From positions 26,192 to 90,191 of the forward strand of contig NW_025943778.1 of the NCBI RefSeq assembly GCF_000764305.2: DNA of 64,000 nucleotides. The letters are read 5' to 3'. The position numbers were made by a program, and so were the translations under genes. The notes under the pieces were generated by a model. That model did no database searches. It was given only the letters and a program-made list of their open reading frames with translations, and was not told where the DNA came from. Source of the DNA: Hyalella azteca (taxonomy: Eukaryota > Arthropoda > Malacostraca > Amphipoda > Hyalellidae). Of the stretch, positions 24,960-36,615 are shown in pieces; within the stretch, counting starts at the first letter, position 1; each line of letters begins with the position of its first letter.

Positions 24960-25300
24960 CAGCAAATAAAAGTCGTCGAGGTATCGTCTGGCAACCGCAA
25001 AGTGAGTTCGTGGTGTGAAGGAACGCAGCGTCGCAGTTTCGCTTCTCATTTAATTGTTACTATTTGGAAGAGCAGCCGTCAGTTGTGTTAGTAAAGCTAG
25101 AAGGGAGCAGCTTAATAGAAGGTGTGAGTGTCGTCGTCGTGCTGTAAGGCCGGTGAGCGTTAAGTGCAAAGTCTTGTCAAGTGTCCTATCCTGGCAAGAG
25201 TGATAGACGATTGCTGGATGCTGGACAGATAAGCTCGCTCGTCCGTCCAATATAGCTGGAGAAGCGCCAGCTTAGCTGTCTGTCTCTCCATCTGTTTTTC
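24960..25300 (+). promoter_or_regulatory. GC-richer island, candidate alternative promoter or noncoding first exon
   Basis: About 340 bp clearly richer in GC than the flanks. It contains GTCAGTTGTGTTAG near 25078, a match to the arthropod initiator TCAGT, followed by stop-rich sequence like a 5' untranslated exon and GGTGAGC near 25151, a possible splice donor. No TATA box or long coding frame is apparent. It would be transcribed opposite to the GATA gene. Weak evidence. Confidence 0.2.
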
Positions 25301-27427
25301 ATATAAAAAACACGACTCTCCGTCATTATAAAATTGCCCTAGGTTCTGTTGCACCAACGTGGACATTAAGATTTCATGAGAAACTCATCGCCTCATACTG
25401 GGATAAAATATCCCAGTTAATTATAAAAATTAATAAATTGGAGAATAATAGAATAGATCATCAAGCACTGTTCGAAATTTTAGCATTTTCTGGAGCTGCT
25501 TCATTCTCTTAACCAGAAGAGAAATTAATTTGTTTTTTAGGTGTTTTCTCATACGTAAATTATAATGATGATACTATAACGATCATTAATAAAATTGCAA
25601 GCACGGGTTACGCAAACTTATGATATAAGCACAAATATTTGATTGAATAAGATTGATTATGTAATGACGTAAGGTACAGCGCATCCTTAAAAACGAGACC
25701 AAACAATCCAGGCTAATGGTATAATATATAACTTACTCCGCACTGATAACTTTCATTGAAGGAATTAAGGCATAGTTTTCAAAGCCCTACGTAATCCCTG
25801 CTCAGTAATCCAGGAAATTTATTTAGAGGAACGATTGATGATTGGTTTAGAATAAGATGAATCGAATCGCAAATAACCAAAAATATGGCTATGTTCATTA
25901 TCATGATTTTTTCTATTTTTTTTTTATTTCTTTGATGTTCATATCTACTTAAAAGTAATTTCTTCACCAAAGCAACTGCTTTTATTTGAAAAGAGGAATT
26001 GTTCAGTATTAACTTGCCCGTCGCTTTGGCAATATCATGTGAGTCAATTTTCATGATTTGAAAATCTATTCAATCAATTTTATTGCAAGTTACTGAATCA
26101 ATTTGGCAATGCAATTTACATGGGGCCATGAGCTTAAAATCCCAAAATACAAATGAATTATATTGATTCATACATAAAATACTGACATTTCTTCGTTGGC
26201 AAAAGCCATGCCCTAGAAATTTGAGGAATTTGTTTGTAAATGGAAATATTTATGCATTAATGGTAGTCGGTTTTTTATTGAATCGTATTATCTGAATCAA
26301 AAGAATGTAAAGATTTACAATGCCCTAAAAAACAGAGTGTTTACATTGAATTTTTGATCATGAATTTTATTTTAGAATATACGTTCTTCAACTTCGAACC
26401 CAGTGACTTTAATTAAAATTACTGAATTAGAATTAATTTCTTAATTAGAAGTTTCAACTATTGTGAAGCCCGTGACATGTCAGAGCGAACTGGCTTTGCT
26501 GATTGGCTCTGATTGGCTTTGCTGATTGATGACTCTTATTGGCTTGCAGAAGTAAGTGAAGTGTAAGGTTACATGAACAACTAATCAACTTCTTGCACGA
26601 TATCCCTCTTAAAATATCATCAACATTTTTCGCTTCATATTATCATTCGCTTCATATCATGCTTCATATTCTGAAATATGAAGCATATAGTTTCAAGGGT
26701 ATATTTTGCGTTTATAAATTCATTACAAATATTTTTTGCGATTTCCTAAGATATCTTTTAATTTATTAAAAAGTTGTTACTTTTTTACTCGTGTCAATCT
26801 AAGCGGGGTTGAAGTGTTCAGCCGGAAATTGATGGATAAATGCCCACCTTATTTTCTTCAGCCAAGATTTACTCACAAAATGCAAAACTTTTAATTACGT
26901 GGACAAAGAGCATATTTATTTTTTGTTTCACCATCTCTGCGAAATGCATTTACAGTTGCGTGAGTGTTACCACTCATGTTTCCATCTTCGCACAACGCAA
27001 AAAGTTTCGTGTTTATAGTAACATGTAATGCCATCATTATTTGCCTCTCAAGTTCTTGAGAATTCATCTCCGACTGTCATATGTGGTTTATTCTTTAATT
27101 AGCCTTCTTGATAGAAAATCATAACTCGAGGTCGAGCGTATTTCTTTTTGCTTTGATATCCATTAAATTGTATATATTTCTCAGCCAAAATTATGCCAAG
27201 TCCCATTGGGCGTATGAAATGTATTTATTGACTAGAACAAGGAAATCTTGGATATTAAATGAGAAACACCTTGAAAGTGTACAATATTATATGTAACGAA
27301 TATTGCAGTTTCACTCCTCAACCTCTGAAATTAAGTTGACTACTATGGCGTGATTTGAATGAATATACTACAGAATAAATAAAATATTACAGCTTTGATC
27401 AAATAAAAAACCCAGCTGAAAAAAAAC

Positions 27428-27590
27428 TAACCAGCATAAGTACGCCGTGTCGGAATAGGATGCCCGGCAAAATGGGCAGTGAACACAAGGGCCGCCCTCG
27501 CCGTTATCATGCCGAGCTGATAAGGCAAGGGGCATTACAGTAGACTGTGTTCCGCTAGCCAGCCCCTCCTCATTAATCAATGAGAAAAGC
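27428..27590. promoter_or_regulatory. GC-rich island with GATA and homeodomain-type words
   Basis: An isolated GC-rich block in AT-rich intron. It contains CTGATAAG (about 27517), CGTTATCATG (about 27502, a reverse GATA word) and CATTAATCAATGAG (about 27571, a TAAT homeodomain-like word). The frames are short and match nothing known. It looks like a candidate enhancer of the GATA gene, but conservation cannot be tested here. Confidence 0.25.
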
Positions 27591-28412
27591 ATTATACGAT
27601 AACGCTCCACATACGAACGAGCCTCCATCGCTCAATCCATTCAATTCGCAAGTAATAGAAGCCTCCTGGAATAATTATTTGTCTCGCCGAAACTTCTGTA
27701 AATTCGAGGGATATTTGGTCTTGTGTAATAATTTTGTTTTTTTTTCTCAAACATTCAAGAAATGATGAGGAAAATTGGCAAATGCTCACGATGAAGGAGA
27801 AATGACGGGAGAAGTACCTTTAATGTAGACATTAAAATATATCTTTATGAAGTTATTTTTCCCGCATGCTTGAGCGACGTTCTTGAGGAGAACACGCAAA
27901 GAAGCCACATTTTTGAGGAGCTACGAAAAAGTACAAGAGTTCTGAATTTTTTTGCGTTCTTATCGACTGACATATATTTTTCAACTTGTTCCGACATACA
28001 CAATATATTGATATATCGACAGATATTTTTTACTTGTACCAAGCTGCTTGTATAATGTCGCAGCATAGGAATGAAATTAAAACCTTACTATTTTTAACGA
28101 TGGATTTTTCTTTGAATTTTGAATTTTGTATCACGGCTCAATGCAACAATTCCAGATATATTTTTAGTTTACAGGGACTTTAATCCATGTAAAATATCAA
28201 TAAGAAAAATTTCTACATTTTTTATGTCATTTGTGTTATGCACAATCCTCTCTCTTTAAAAACTTTTTCTAATGCCTACACAAATAGAAGTTTGAATACC
28301 CATTCAGTAAGTCAATAGAAGTAAATTAAACGATAATAACCCGAATATCATTCGAGTTTTATCATATCAAATTCAAAACAAAATTTTATCCTGAATGCTT
28401 ACAATTATTTAT

Positions 28413-28442
28413 CACTGTAACCTTGCATTTAAGGTTACAGTG
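28413..28442. repeat. perfect 12-bp stem hairpin
   Basis: CACTGTAACCTT (28413-28424) and its exact reverse complement (28431-28442) flank a 6-bp loop. Small stem-loop of unknown role. Confidence 0.6.
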
Positions 28443-29057
28443 TCCTATTAAGTCCAATTCCAGATATATTTTTTTTTCATGGCCATATTTCACAGATTAA
28501 ATCATTCTGTTCGGGTCGAAATATTATAAAGCAAACCAGCACATCTTTACGGTAAGTTTTTCAATGCAATCATAAATTTCCAAATGTAATCCTAAAGGCA
28601 TTTTTGATGATCATGGAACGACTACAGCACCACGAATTCAAGAGCTGTTTTGTAAGGACATTTATTAATTTATCAAAAGCGAATTTATTTTCACCGACTA
28701 TTTTAATTTGTTTGAAGTTTTAGCACTACATGATGAGGAAAAAATACTCTTAATTATAATCTGTGTGGAAGTCAAATTCAGCGAAAATGAATGTTCAATT
28801 GAAGTAGCCAAGCATTTAAAATTTGAATCCCACAATTAGGCTAAGAGAATTTTCGGTGTAAATTGCACTATAAGATATTTTCAGATCCTTGAAAAACCAA
28901 AAAATACAAAAAATAAAGAACGAAAGCAAGCTTTAATGGCATACGTAACCTCCATTGACTCCGGGGCACTCCGTTAAGGTAAGTGAACGGTTCACTGGAA
29001 TATACATGTATGTGATACTGTTCTTGGTGTCAGCTTAAGTCTACACGCTACTTTCTT

Positions 29058-29266
29058 TCGTGCATGTAACGAACTTTGTGCATATAACAAACTTTGCGCT
29101 TGCAACGAACTTTGTGCATGTAATGAACTTTGTGCATGTAACGAACTTTGTGCATGTAATGAACTTTTTGCATGTAACAAACTTTGTGCATGTAACAAAC
29201 TTTGTGCATGTAATGAACTTTGTGCATGTAACAAACTTTGCGCATGTAATGAGCTTTTTGCATGTC
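29058..29266. repeat. 18-bp minisatellite
   Basis: About eleven to twelve units of the type GTGCATGTAACGAACTTT, varying by one or two bases. The period is a multiple of three, so open frames persist on both strands and give simple repeats (HVTNFV on plus). These are not taken as genes. Confidence 0.9.
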
Positions 29267-30714
29267 GTCTGAACTTTGAACGAAATTCACAGATTTTATT
29301 CAATATCTTTATGTGAATAGGTCACTATAATATTTCCTTACCGAAGTAGGCGGTTATTTATTGCGTTAAAAATTTCTTAAAACATATATTGAGTGGTCTT
29401 TTGATTCTCAGTGAATAGAAGAAACATTTTTAGGAAGTGGAAGAACTAGTTTAATGATAAAACTATGATAAAAAAAACTCGAAGATGCATATCGGCTTTA
29501 AATTTTAGCACCAATTAACTATAGGCTCTCGCCATTGATCCCTTAAATTACATGCAGTAGTATATTTTTAACGCATTGAATTCATAAAAAAATTGGATAT
29601 AACATTATATTTTCACATAATTTTTTTTTCAGAGATTTGTTTATCAGAGAAGTGAGGAAATGTGACGATAAAGATTTTACATCAATTACGCGTATTTAAT
29701 AGCGATAATTTAGCCTATACAAAAGTCCTCTTGAATTAGTAAGTAAAGTGCTTACAAACACACTTTTTATTAAACTCCCAACTTGAACCGAGCCTTACTA
29801 CGTCTAAAAATACATTGGCATTGCTCGATACGGGAAGATAACGGATAACGATGTAATACGATTGTTTGGTGATTGCACCAAGGTCACGCGGCTGATAGAT
29901 ATTTTGAAACTTGGTTCTAAGCCTTCGAGCTATCCTAGTTCACTTTAGCAAAAATAATATCAACTATTTCTTTTCAGGTGAACAGTATTGGGATGGAGGT
30001 TTTGATAAAAAACCTTTGACTGCAGTTAATTCACGTTGCATCTATCCTCGGAAAACCTGCATAACAATGTTGCGCATAGATATGCGCTTTTTGTCGATCA
30101 ATCATCTCTCATAATCCCATTTTAGAAGCGGTTCTGTAGAGCTTATATTGAAAAAAGGAAGAAATTACTTTGAATCCTTAATTACCTCAACGAAGTTGCT
30201 TCAAAGTATTGTATTCAAATACCTAATATCCAAATTTTTCAGGTACAGTGTTTTTCCTCCTATCAAAATACAATAATCTTTAATTTTATCTACATATTTG
30301 TTAGCAATGCTCAGCACGTTACAGTGGGGACTTCCAGAAACTATTACTCTATATTGAGTACGAATAACGATCAGGTGTTATCGCACTGGAAACCTACTTG
30401 CGCATCCCCGTCATTGAGCTCTACACATGAACGTCAAACAATGCTACGCATCGGTCGGCGTCCGACTATAAAACTTAAGCGTCCACTTCCAGTTTTTACG
30501 ACCCGGGAAATCTTGAATCGCTACATATTTTTAACCAAAATTATAGTTTGGAATTCTTGTCAATGCCGCCTTCAGTTCTTGTCTACATGAATTTAAAAAT
30601 AAATAGATATTTCATCTTGTTCCAATTATCTGTTACTTATATTTTACGATAGAAATGTATTCCTCAAAACTTAGTTGTGATAATTGATTTTACATGAATA
30701 TTCAAGGATTCTCG

Positions 30715-30800
30715 AACTGAATGATGAAGCTGGACTACAAAAGATTTCAATCATGATATGGCAAAATTGTACATCACTTCCTTTACTGCTAAATCCTTCG
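30715..30800 (+). repeat. diverged copy of the outer arm of the 20.4-20.9 kb hairpin
   Basis: ATGATGAAGCTGGACTAC and the following 60 bp resemble the right arm of the hairpin (ATGATGGAGCTGGACTCC near 20818) with many substitutions. This suggests the hairpin arm belongs to an interspersed family. Confidence 0.45.
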
Positions 30801-32011
30801 TTTATTTGATATATAAGCTACCAACAGAATTTATTATTTCATAATCATTGTTAAATGAGATTTTATTCAATGATGTAATTTGCCTGCTCTATATAACTGG
30901 AAAAATGATTCTTCAAAAATTTAAAGTTTTTAAATTTAGATCATAGTTCATCAGAAATTTAGAGTAGTTTGAATTCAAATCGTATTTTTTAAGATATTAA
31001 TAGAAATTTTAGATATATTTATCAAAACGTCGTATCTAATCTACACCACGTTTTTGTTGAAGCATGTACCGATAATTTTTTATGAACTTGTCATGAAAAA
31101 GTCACCATGAACTTGTAATAAGTTATGTCCAGCATCATCATGGCTTAATCCCCCCGCTGAGCTTCGAGGTTACGTAAAAAAGTTTACTTTGCGATAGCAC
31201 ATCGCGTTATTTTTAGTGCATGCTCGCTGCCTATTTACATGTATTTATTTATTATGACCTAGCTAAAAATACCCCTTCAAGCTCCATGTCAGAAGGAGCT
31301 TTTTAAATTAGAAGCCGTTATAATTTTTTTAAAGGATCGCTCCCCATTTTTTAAACATCAGTGCCAAATTATATATAGGGACGCTCGATCATCGGTCCTT
31401 ATATGGCCGCTGATGATCTGATGATAAATTTTTATCTATATATCGTTGGTAAATCATCATGGGAGAGTCGGTTACAGATGATAAAATGATTTTGTTACTC
31501 AATTTCAATCAGGGATAACAAAACAAATGAAGAGTATCTAAATTTTTCATAAAAACATTCAAGATTCAGTATGACTTTATGTCTACTCAGTTCAAGATGA
31601 AGATTAGTTATGTGTGGCAACGCTTGTATAAGGTTACTATGCCATGTCAATGGTGTGAGATTTATTGCTAATGTGAAAATCATAGGACGACGCCACTACA
31701 AATCGTCTTCCAAATTCACTAGAGAACGTTTGTTTTTTGTTTAAACGATGCGAATCGTTTGATTTAAATGAATCCACTTCTTATGCAAGGTGTTTATCTT
31801 ACTTATCTATAATAACTAGCTTCTATAAATATCTTTGTAAGTTTACCATAATATTGAATGGAATGAAACTCACCATGCAAGGACCTTAATGCTATCAAGT
31901 GCAGCTTAAATAACTTAGTCCAGATTTGGTGCAGTAATCCTTTATTCAATCTGCATAAGATTTAACCATACAGAAATAGACATCAGATCAATCAAGACCT
32001 CGACTGCTTTC

Positions 32012-32314
32012 AGTGTTAAGCAGAAATGCTGAGTATAATTTAAATTTCGCATTAATTACATTTAAAAATACAATTTTGTTATTCACTTAGTGAAACGTTC
32101 CTTAACGTAATCATGACCGGTGGTTCAAATTAACTTCAGATGATGACCTTATTAATTATATGACTCAGTGTTAAGCAGAATTGCTGAGTATGATCTAAAT
32201 TTCGCATTAATTACATTTATAAATGAAATTTTGTTATTCACTTGGTGAAAAGTTCCTTAACGTAATCATGATCGGTGCTTCAAATTAACTTCAGATGACC
32301 ATATTAATTTTATG
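32012..32314. repeat. 154-bp tandem duplication
   Basis: CAGTGTTAAGCAGAA starts at about 32012 and 32166. The two units are about 90% identical over roughly 150 bp, with a small deletion near the end of the second. Noncoding. Confidence 0.75.
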
Positions 32315-34876
32315 AAAATTTACAGAGCAACTTCCTATATAAGGTACAGTATACTTGGAGCGGCGACTGTTCCGTGCTGCTGGTAATTCAACTCAATTAA
32401 ATGTATCGACTATACACCAGCGCCTCGATTTCAAAATGGTGGACCCGGATCCATGTTACTTATGCCCGCCACGTTTAGTTAACAACGGGCTGACAAATGT
32501 GTGCTACAGTGAACTTTATTTCACTAGCAAATATTCATCACATGAAAAATGGATAAATATCTTTTATCAAAATTTGAAATGAGTTCACAATTGCGAGCTT
32601 CTCCTTTAATTGAAGGTTTCACATGCGCGTTGCTAAAATGGATTCAAAATGGGGAAGTTTTCGAAAAATTCTCGGCTATATATTGAAATTTTTCTGAATA
32701 GTTTAAGTTCATCGGCGAATTAGGGACTACAATTGAAAGCATGAATCTCGAAAAAAGCAGAAATAGTGAGTTAATAAATTTAAATGAATAAAGTTAAACT
32801 CTCATGCCTTCAATTAGTGTACCGTCTATAATTGCTGCAATAATATTTCGAACCGACGCTACTTTGGGGTGGCATTGTGGCAACCAATCAGTAATCGATG
32901 AACCAAGACACTATATTTAATTAAAGAGCTTGCAGGCAGGTAAATAATTTCTTAAATAAAAATAAACCAATAATAAAACAGTTTAATAATTTATTTACTA
33001 GTGGTTTACTCATGCCTTTCTCGATGCATTCAAAGTCGGTTTTTATTAAACCAATTTTTGTAAAAAGGGTCAGACATGCATTCCAAACACACGTCAAACT
33101 CAATAAATTCGTTAAACTCAAACTCGATGACCATCAACTCGATTTAAAAATCATGGGCGTCTAATTTATAAAGGCCTATTAATCTACGGTTAGTCAATAA
33201 TGGCATGACCATGAATAAATTGTGTTCAATAACATAATTCGCTCTAATTAGCGTTTTCGCCTCCCGACTCCATCACTATTAATTTTTTATGTCGCTCAAA
33301 TGCCTTTTACTATATGCCGATTTTTTTTAATTTTACTATCATTTATATTATATATCATTCATATATATTATATATCATTTATATCATTTTATTTTACAAT
33401 CATTTATGTAAATTCAGTATATATACTAATAGTAATAATTATAAAGAATGCATTGCTAGAATATGTCAGTAGCATGCATTTTGAAAGCGGAATATATAAA
33501 GGAATTGTCACTGCCTATAGATCTGCTAGACAATGCACCAACAGCTGTAGGGCCTTTGCCTCACACCTGTCACGGCTGAATGTGTTGTAGTAATAATGAT
33601 TATTACCGAAAATTGAATGGTTATTACCCCGTAAAGCAGAAATTGAATGATACAGCTACAATAAAAAATAAAATAAAAGCTGTGCTACAATAAAAAACTC
33701 AGCTCAGACTTGAAATAGGAAGCAAAATTGGAGAGTGTTCAAATTTTGCTTAAGATTTCCTGGCTAGTATAATCCGAATAAAATTTTAATCGTCGATCCA
33801 TGGATAGCTGTAAGATGTGTTTGACATCTTCGACACATTGTAGTCTAATTTTTAAGTTAATAGCGAAATACAGCATCTGCGCAGAAGATTAGATTTTAAG
33901 TTGCGTTTGTTACAGCACTGCTTTGTGCATTATTCTGTACGCAGGTTGGATAACCTCTGAATTTCACGCGGCTCAGAATACTGATCCCTGTAATATGAAA
34001 AAAATATGACTAGTGTGTGCTCCGTATTATGCAGAACATAAAACGACAAACGTTCTTCTTAAATTATCCCAATTATTAGCCTAACCCCACTGGTGAATAC
34101 AAATATCTATATTAACGAAAGCAATATTGAGAATGATGTATGTATTTCGCCAGTAAATCCCTGCGGAAATAATCGCCGCAATGTACGGTCATGACAATAT
34201 TTATCAACGATCTGACAAATAAATATTATTGCTGTATAATTTCAGAGAAGAATAAATTATTCTAAAAAAATTACTTTATAAAAAAAATAACTTTAATAAC
34301 TTTAAGTGTTTTAGCGGACTTGTCCAACATTTTTTAACATTCTCTCTCAGAAAAAATGCTTCTCATCGATATTCAGATTTGTTCGAAAAGTAAAGGCGGT
34401 TTTCGGAAAAATTGTTTGTCAAAATAAATTTGGGGAAAAAAATGGCGGAAAACCATTTATGTCAAAACCACCAAAACCAAATTCGTGTGTGAGGCACGAA
34501 TAATATAAAAAATATGTTAGCAGTAAAGATAACAACTACTATTTAAAAACATTCACAATAACATGAGCATTGTGCTCTGCAATGCAAGACATTACCAGCC
34601 GGAGGAATAATAATCTCTAATTAATACACCAACATCTTCGACGTTTAATACCAAGTACAACCATGAACACTTGTACCTCAGAGCTACAACGATATCTATA
34701 ATAGTGAACACAGCCATGCCGGCAATGTTTAATGCATGTAAGCAAGACTAAAGCACGCCCCTGAGAGGTGGAATGAGTTGAATCGAGCCCCTGTAAATGT
34801 AGCCTTTTGGTCGCACCTCGATATAGCTGTCACTTATGAGGTTATCTTAACGAGCCTCACTTCATCAGAATTATCC

Positions 34877-35227
34877 ATGAGCAATGGTCTGCTTGCTGAT
34901 CTCAAAGTCTTAAGTGGCTCACCATTCTTTTATGAATCTATAATTGACGCCTCAACGACCACAGAATTTTTTATTGACTTGGCCACTAAGTACGCAAACA
35001 TTATGGTTCTTTTTAAAAAACTGAACAGTTCGAGATGCTTATTATATAATTATACTGGCAGTTACGTTGTCTTTTTATTTATTTCTTCAACGAGAAATCT
35101 GTGTTATTCGTTAATCGAGGAATTTAAGTCATCATACTGTTACGGGAGAGCTTTCAATATGAACAAATGCTCAGCGATAACCGATGCAAGTTTATACTTC
35201 GCTGCTTTAGGAATCAAATCTGTTTAA
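34877..35227 (+). CDS. unassigned open reading frame (116 codons from first ATG)
   Basis: The frame is open from 34742 to the TAA at 35225-35227 (161 codons). The first ATG is at 34877 and gives MSNGLLADLKVLSGSPFFYE onward. Codon composition looks more balanced than in the surrounding AT-rich DNA. I recognise no domain, no signal peptide, no clear membrane segment and no splice partner. It lies antisense within intron 1 of the GATA gene, about 1 kb from exon 1. It could be an orphan single-exon gene, one exon of an unseen gene, a transposon fragment, or a chance frame. Confidence 0.2.
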   Translation: MSNGLLADLKVLSGSPFFYESIIDASTTTEFFIDLATKYANIMVLFKKLNSSRCLLYNYTGSYVVFLFISSTRNLCYSLIEEFKSSYCYGRAFNMNKCSAITDASLYFAALGIKSV

Positions 35228-35633
35228 CTAAAGGAAGGTTTCTTGCCATTAGGGATTCTATTGATATCTCAGGGTGAAATTCGGGAAAAGAAATATCGCG
35301 GAAGTCCAACAATTAATGCATGCAGAGAAAACGGAAATGCATGTTCCTCCTAGGTGATATAAAATGACAAACACTAAACAACTTCATACATATTGAAGAT
35401 ACACACAATTTTGAATAAATAGGATAATACAAGATCACAAATATTATACATCTTATCCGGATTAAAAAACATTCAGGCATTATGTGAAAAAACAATCAGG
35501 CACAATGCACTGATATAGCCAATTCTACAAAAAATTTAACCCTGAATATTTGATGATCTTTCCCGTCACATCGACAAGAACCAATTAGGACCATGCATTA
35601 ACACCGACAGTCAAGTTGACAGCAAGACATTTT

Positions 35634-35663
35634 AAGACACCCTTCGTATAAGAAGGGTGTCTT
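35634..35663. repeat. perfect 12-bp stem hairpin
   Basis: AAGACACCCTTC (35634-35645) and its reverse complement (35652-35663) flank a 6-bp loop. A third partial copy (AAGACACCCT) follows near 35680. Local repeat of unknown role. Confidence 0.6.
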
Positions 35664-36125
35664 GTAAGGGTGAAGGTTGTAAGACACCCTGGAAAAAAGA
35701 CGAGCGAGCTGCGCTGCTACAATACAATCTCAAGACCCAATAAATAACTTTTCAAATCCCAAGTGTCCTTGAAAACCCGTGGCTTACTTCAAAATACTCT
35801 CTAAAGAGTAATGAGTTCCCAATGGATTAATTTGTGGCCGCTTTATCTAGAAGTACGAAATTCTCTGTAAACTTTCGTGTGCTAGTTTAAAAATTTTCCG
35901 GTGCTCACAGAGTGATATTTCATCGAAGTGTATTAAAGGTATACAACTTAATGAACCAATTACGATTAGCTAATAATTTTTTTATTATCATGAACCTCTT
36001 CTCTACGTAACCTTACCTGGTTTGACTATCAAATAAACAAATATAAGGTTGAAAAATACACCTGTTCAAACGAAAATTGATGTCGAATCTACTACTTTTC
36101 CTAAAATATTTCAGTCGCTGCTTGA

Positions 36126-36190
36126 GGCACTCACCTGGGATGGCCTGCAGCCCCATATCGTAGTGCCTCCAGCCCATTTGGGCACTCACC
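36126..36190 (-). repeat. 55-bp tandem duplication of the exon 1 end and its splice donor
   Basis: The end of GATA exon 1 and its donor CCCAG|GTGAGTGCC occur twice, 55 bp apart. The first donor in transcription ends the exon at 36190, the second at 36135. Both match the 5' splice consensus well. Only the first joins in frame to exon 2 (phase 1). The second shifts the frame and meets TGA within six codons of the junction. Confidence 0.85.
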
Positions 36191-36607
36191 TGGGATGCCC
36201 TGTAGCCCCATATCGTAGTGCCTCCAGCCCATTTGGGCGGCGTAGGCGGCCTGGTATGCGTTAATGGGCGGCTGCACCTGGTGCCCCGCGGCCGAGGGGG
36301 AGACGCCCTGCAGGTATGGGGTGTCCCGGGCCCCGTTGAAGCCCAGGTGGGAGGAGTAGGTATTGTCGGGCGTGGGAGGCATGGAAGAGGGAGTGGAGGA
36401 ATGGGGAAGGGATGTGTGTGGGGAAGGAGCCTGCCATACAGCAGGAGATGGAGAGGAAGGTTGTACGGCGAGCTGTGCAGAGTATGAGTTGTATGGAAGC
36501 ATGTGTGTGTGTGGAGGATACATGGCGGGGGCGAGTAGGTTGGCTTGGCCGGGGTCCTGAGCGTACGAGCTCGAGCTCGACGGGAACATTGAGCCCATAA
36601 CTTCCAT
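36190..36607 (-). CDS. pnr: GATA transcription factor, coding exon 1 (N-terminal region)
   Basis: Encodes residues 1-139 plus the first base of Gly140. The start ATG (36605-36607) lies in GCCGCCATGG, a perfect Kozak context. The chain is rich in Ser, Pro, Tyr and Ala (MFPSSSSSYAQDPGQ near the start, NAYQAAYAAQMGWRHYDMG near the end), as in N-terminal transactivation regions of GATA4/5/6-class factors. The donor is CCCAG|GTGAGTG in phase 1 and the reading continues as [13 protein letters not shown] into the N-finger exon. The AG in ACATCAG just upstream (36616-36617) could be an acceptor for a preceding untranslated exon, which I cannot locate. Open plus-strand frames at 36049-36600 are shadows of this GC-rich exon. 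Confidence 0.88.
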
Positions 36608-36615
36608 GGCGGCGA

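Larger units (their letters stand above)
13524..36189 (-). other. GATA intron 1 (about 22.7 kb)
   Basis: Very long intron between the N-terminal exon and the N-finger exon; both ends are phase 1 and the joined protein reads [13 protein letters not shown] without a break. Inside I see no conserved exon of the GATA gene other than the broken exon-2 copies. I do see minisatellites, inverted repeats, a retroelement remnant and GC-rich islands, each listed separately. A long first intron with enhancer-like islands is usual for developmental regulators, but function here is inference. Confidence 0.75.

Noticed and set aside
29048..29303. Repetitive open frames on both strands
   Set aside because: Explained by an 18-bp minisatellite whose period is a multiple of three.
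36049..36600. Plus-strand frames opposite GATA exon 1
   Set aside because: Shadows of a GC-rich coding exon; the minus frame has the Kozak start, in-phase donor and continuity into the N-finger.
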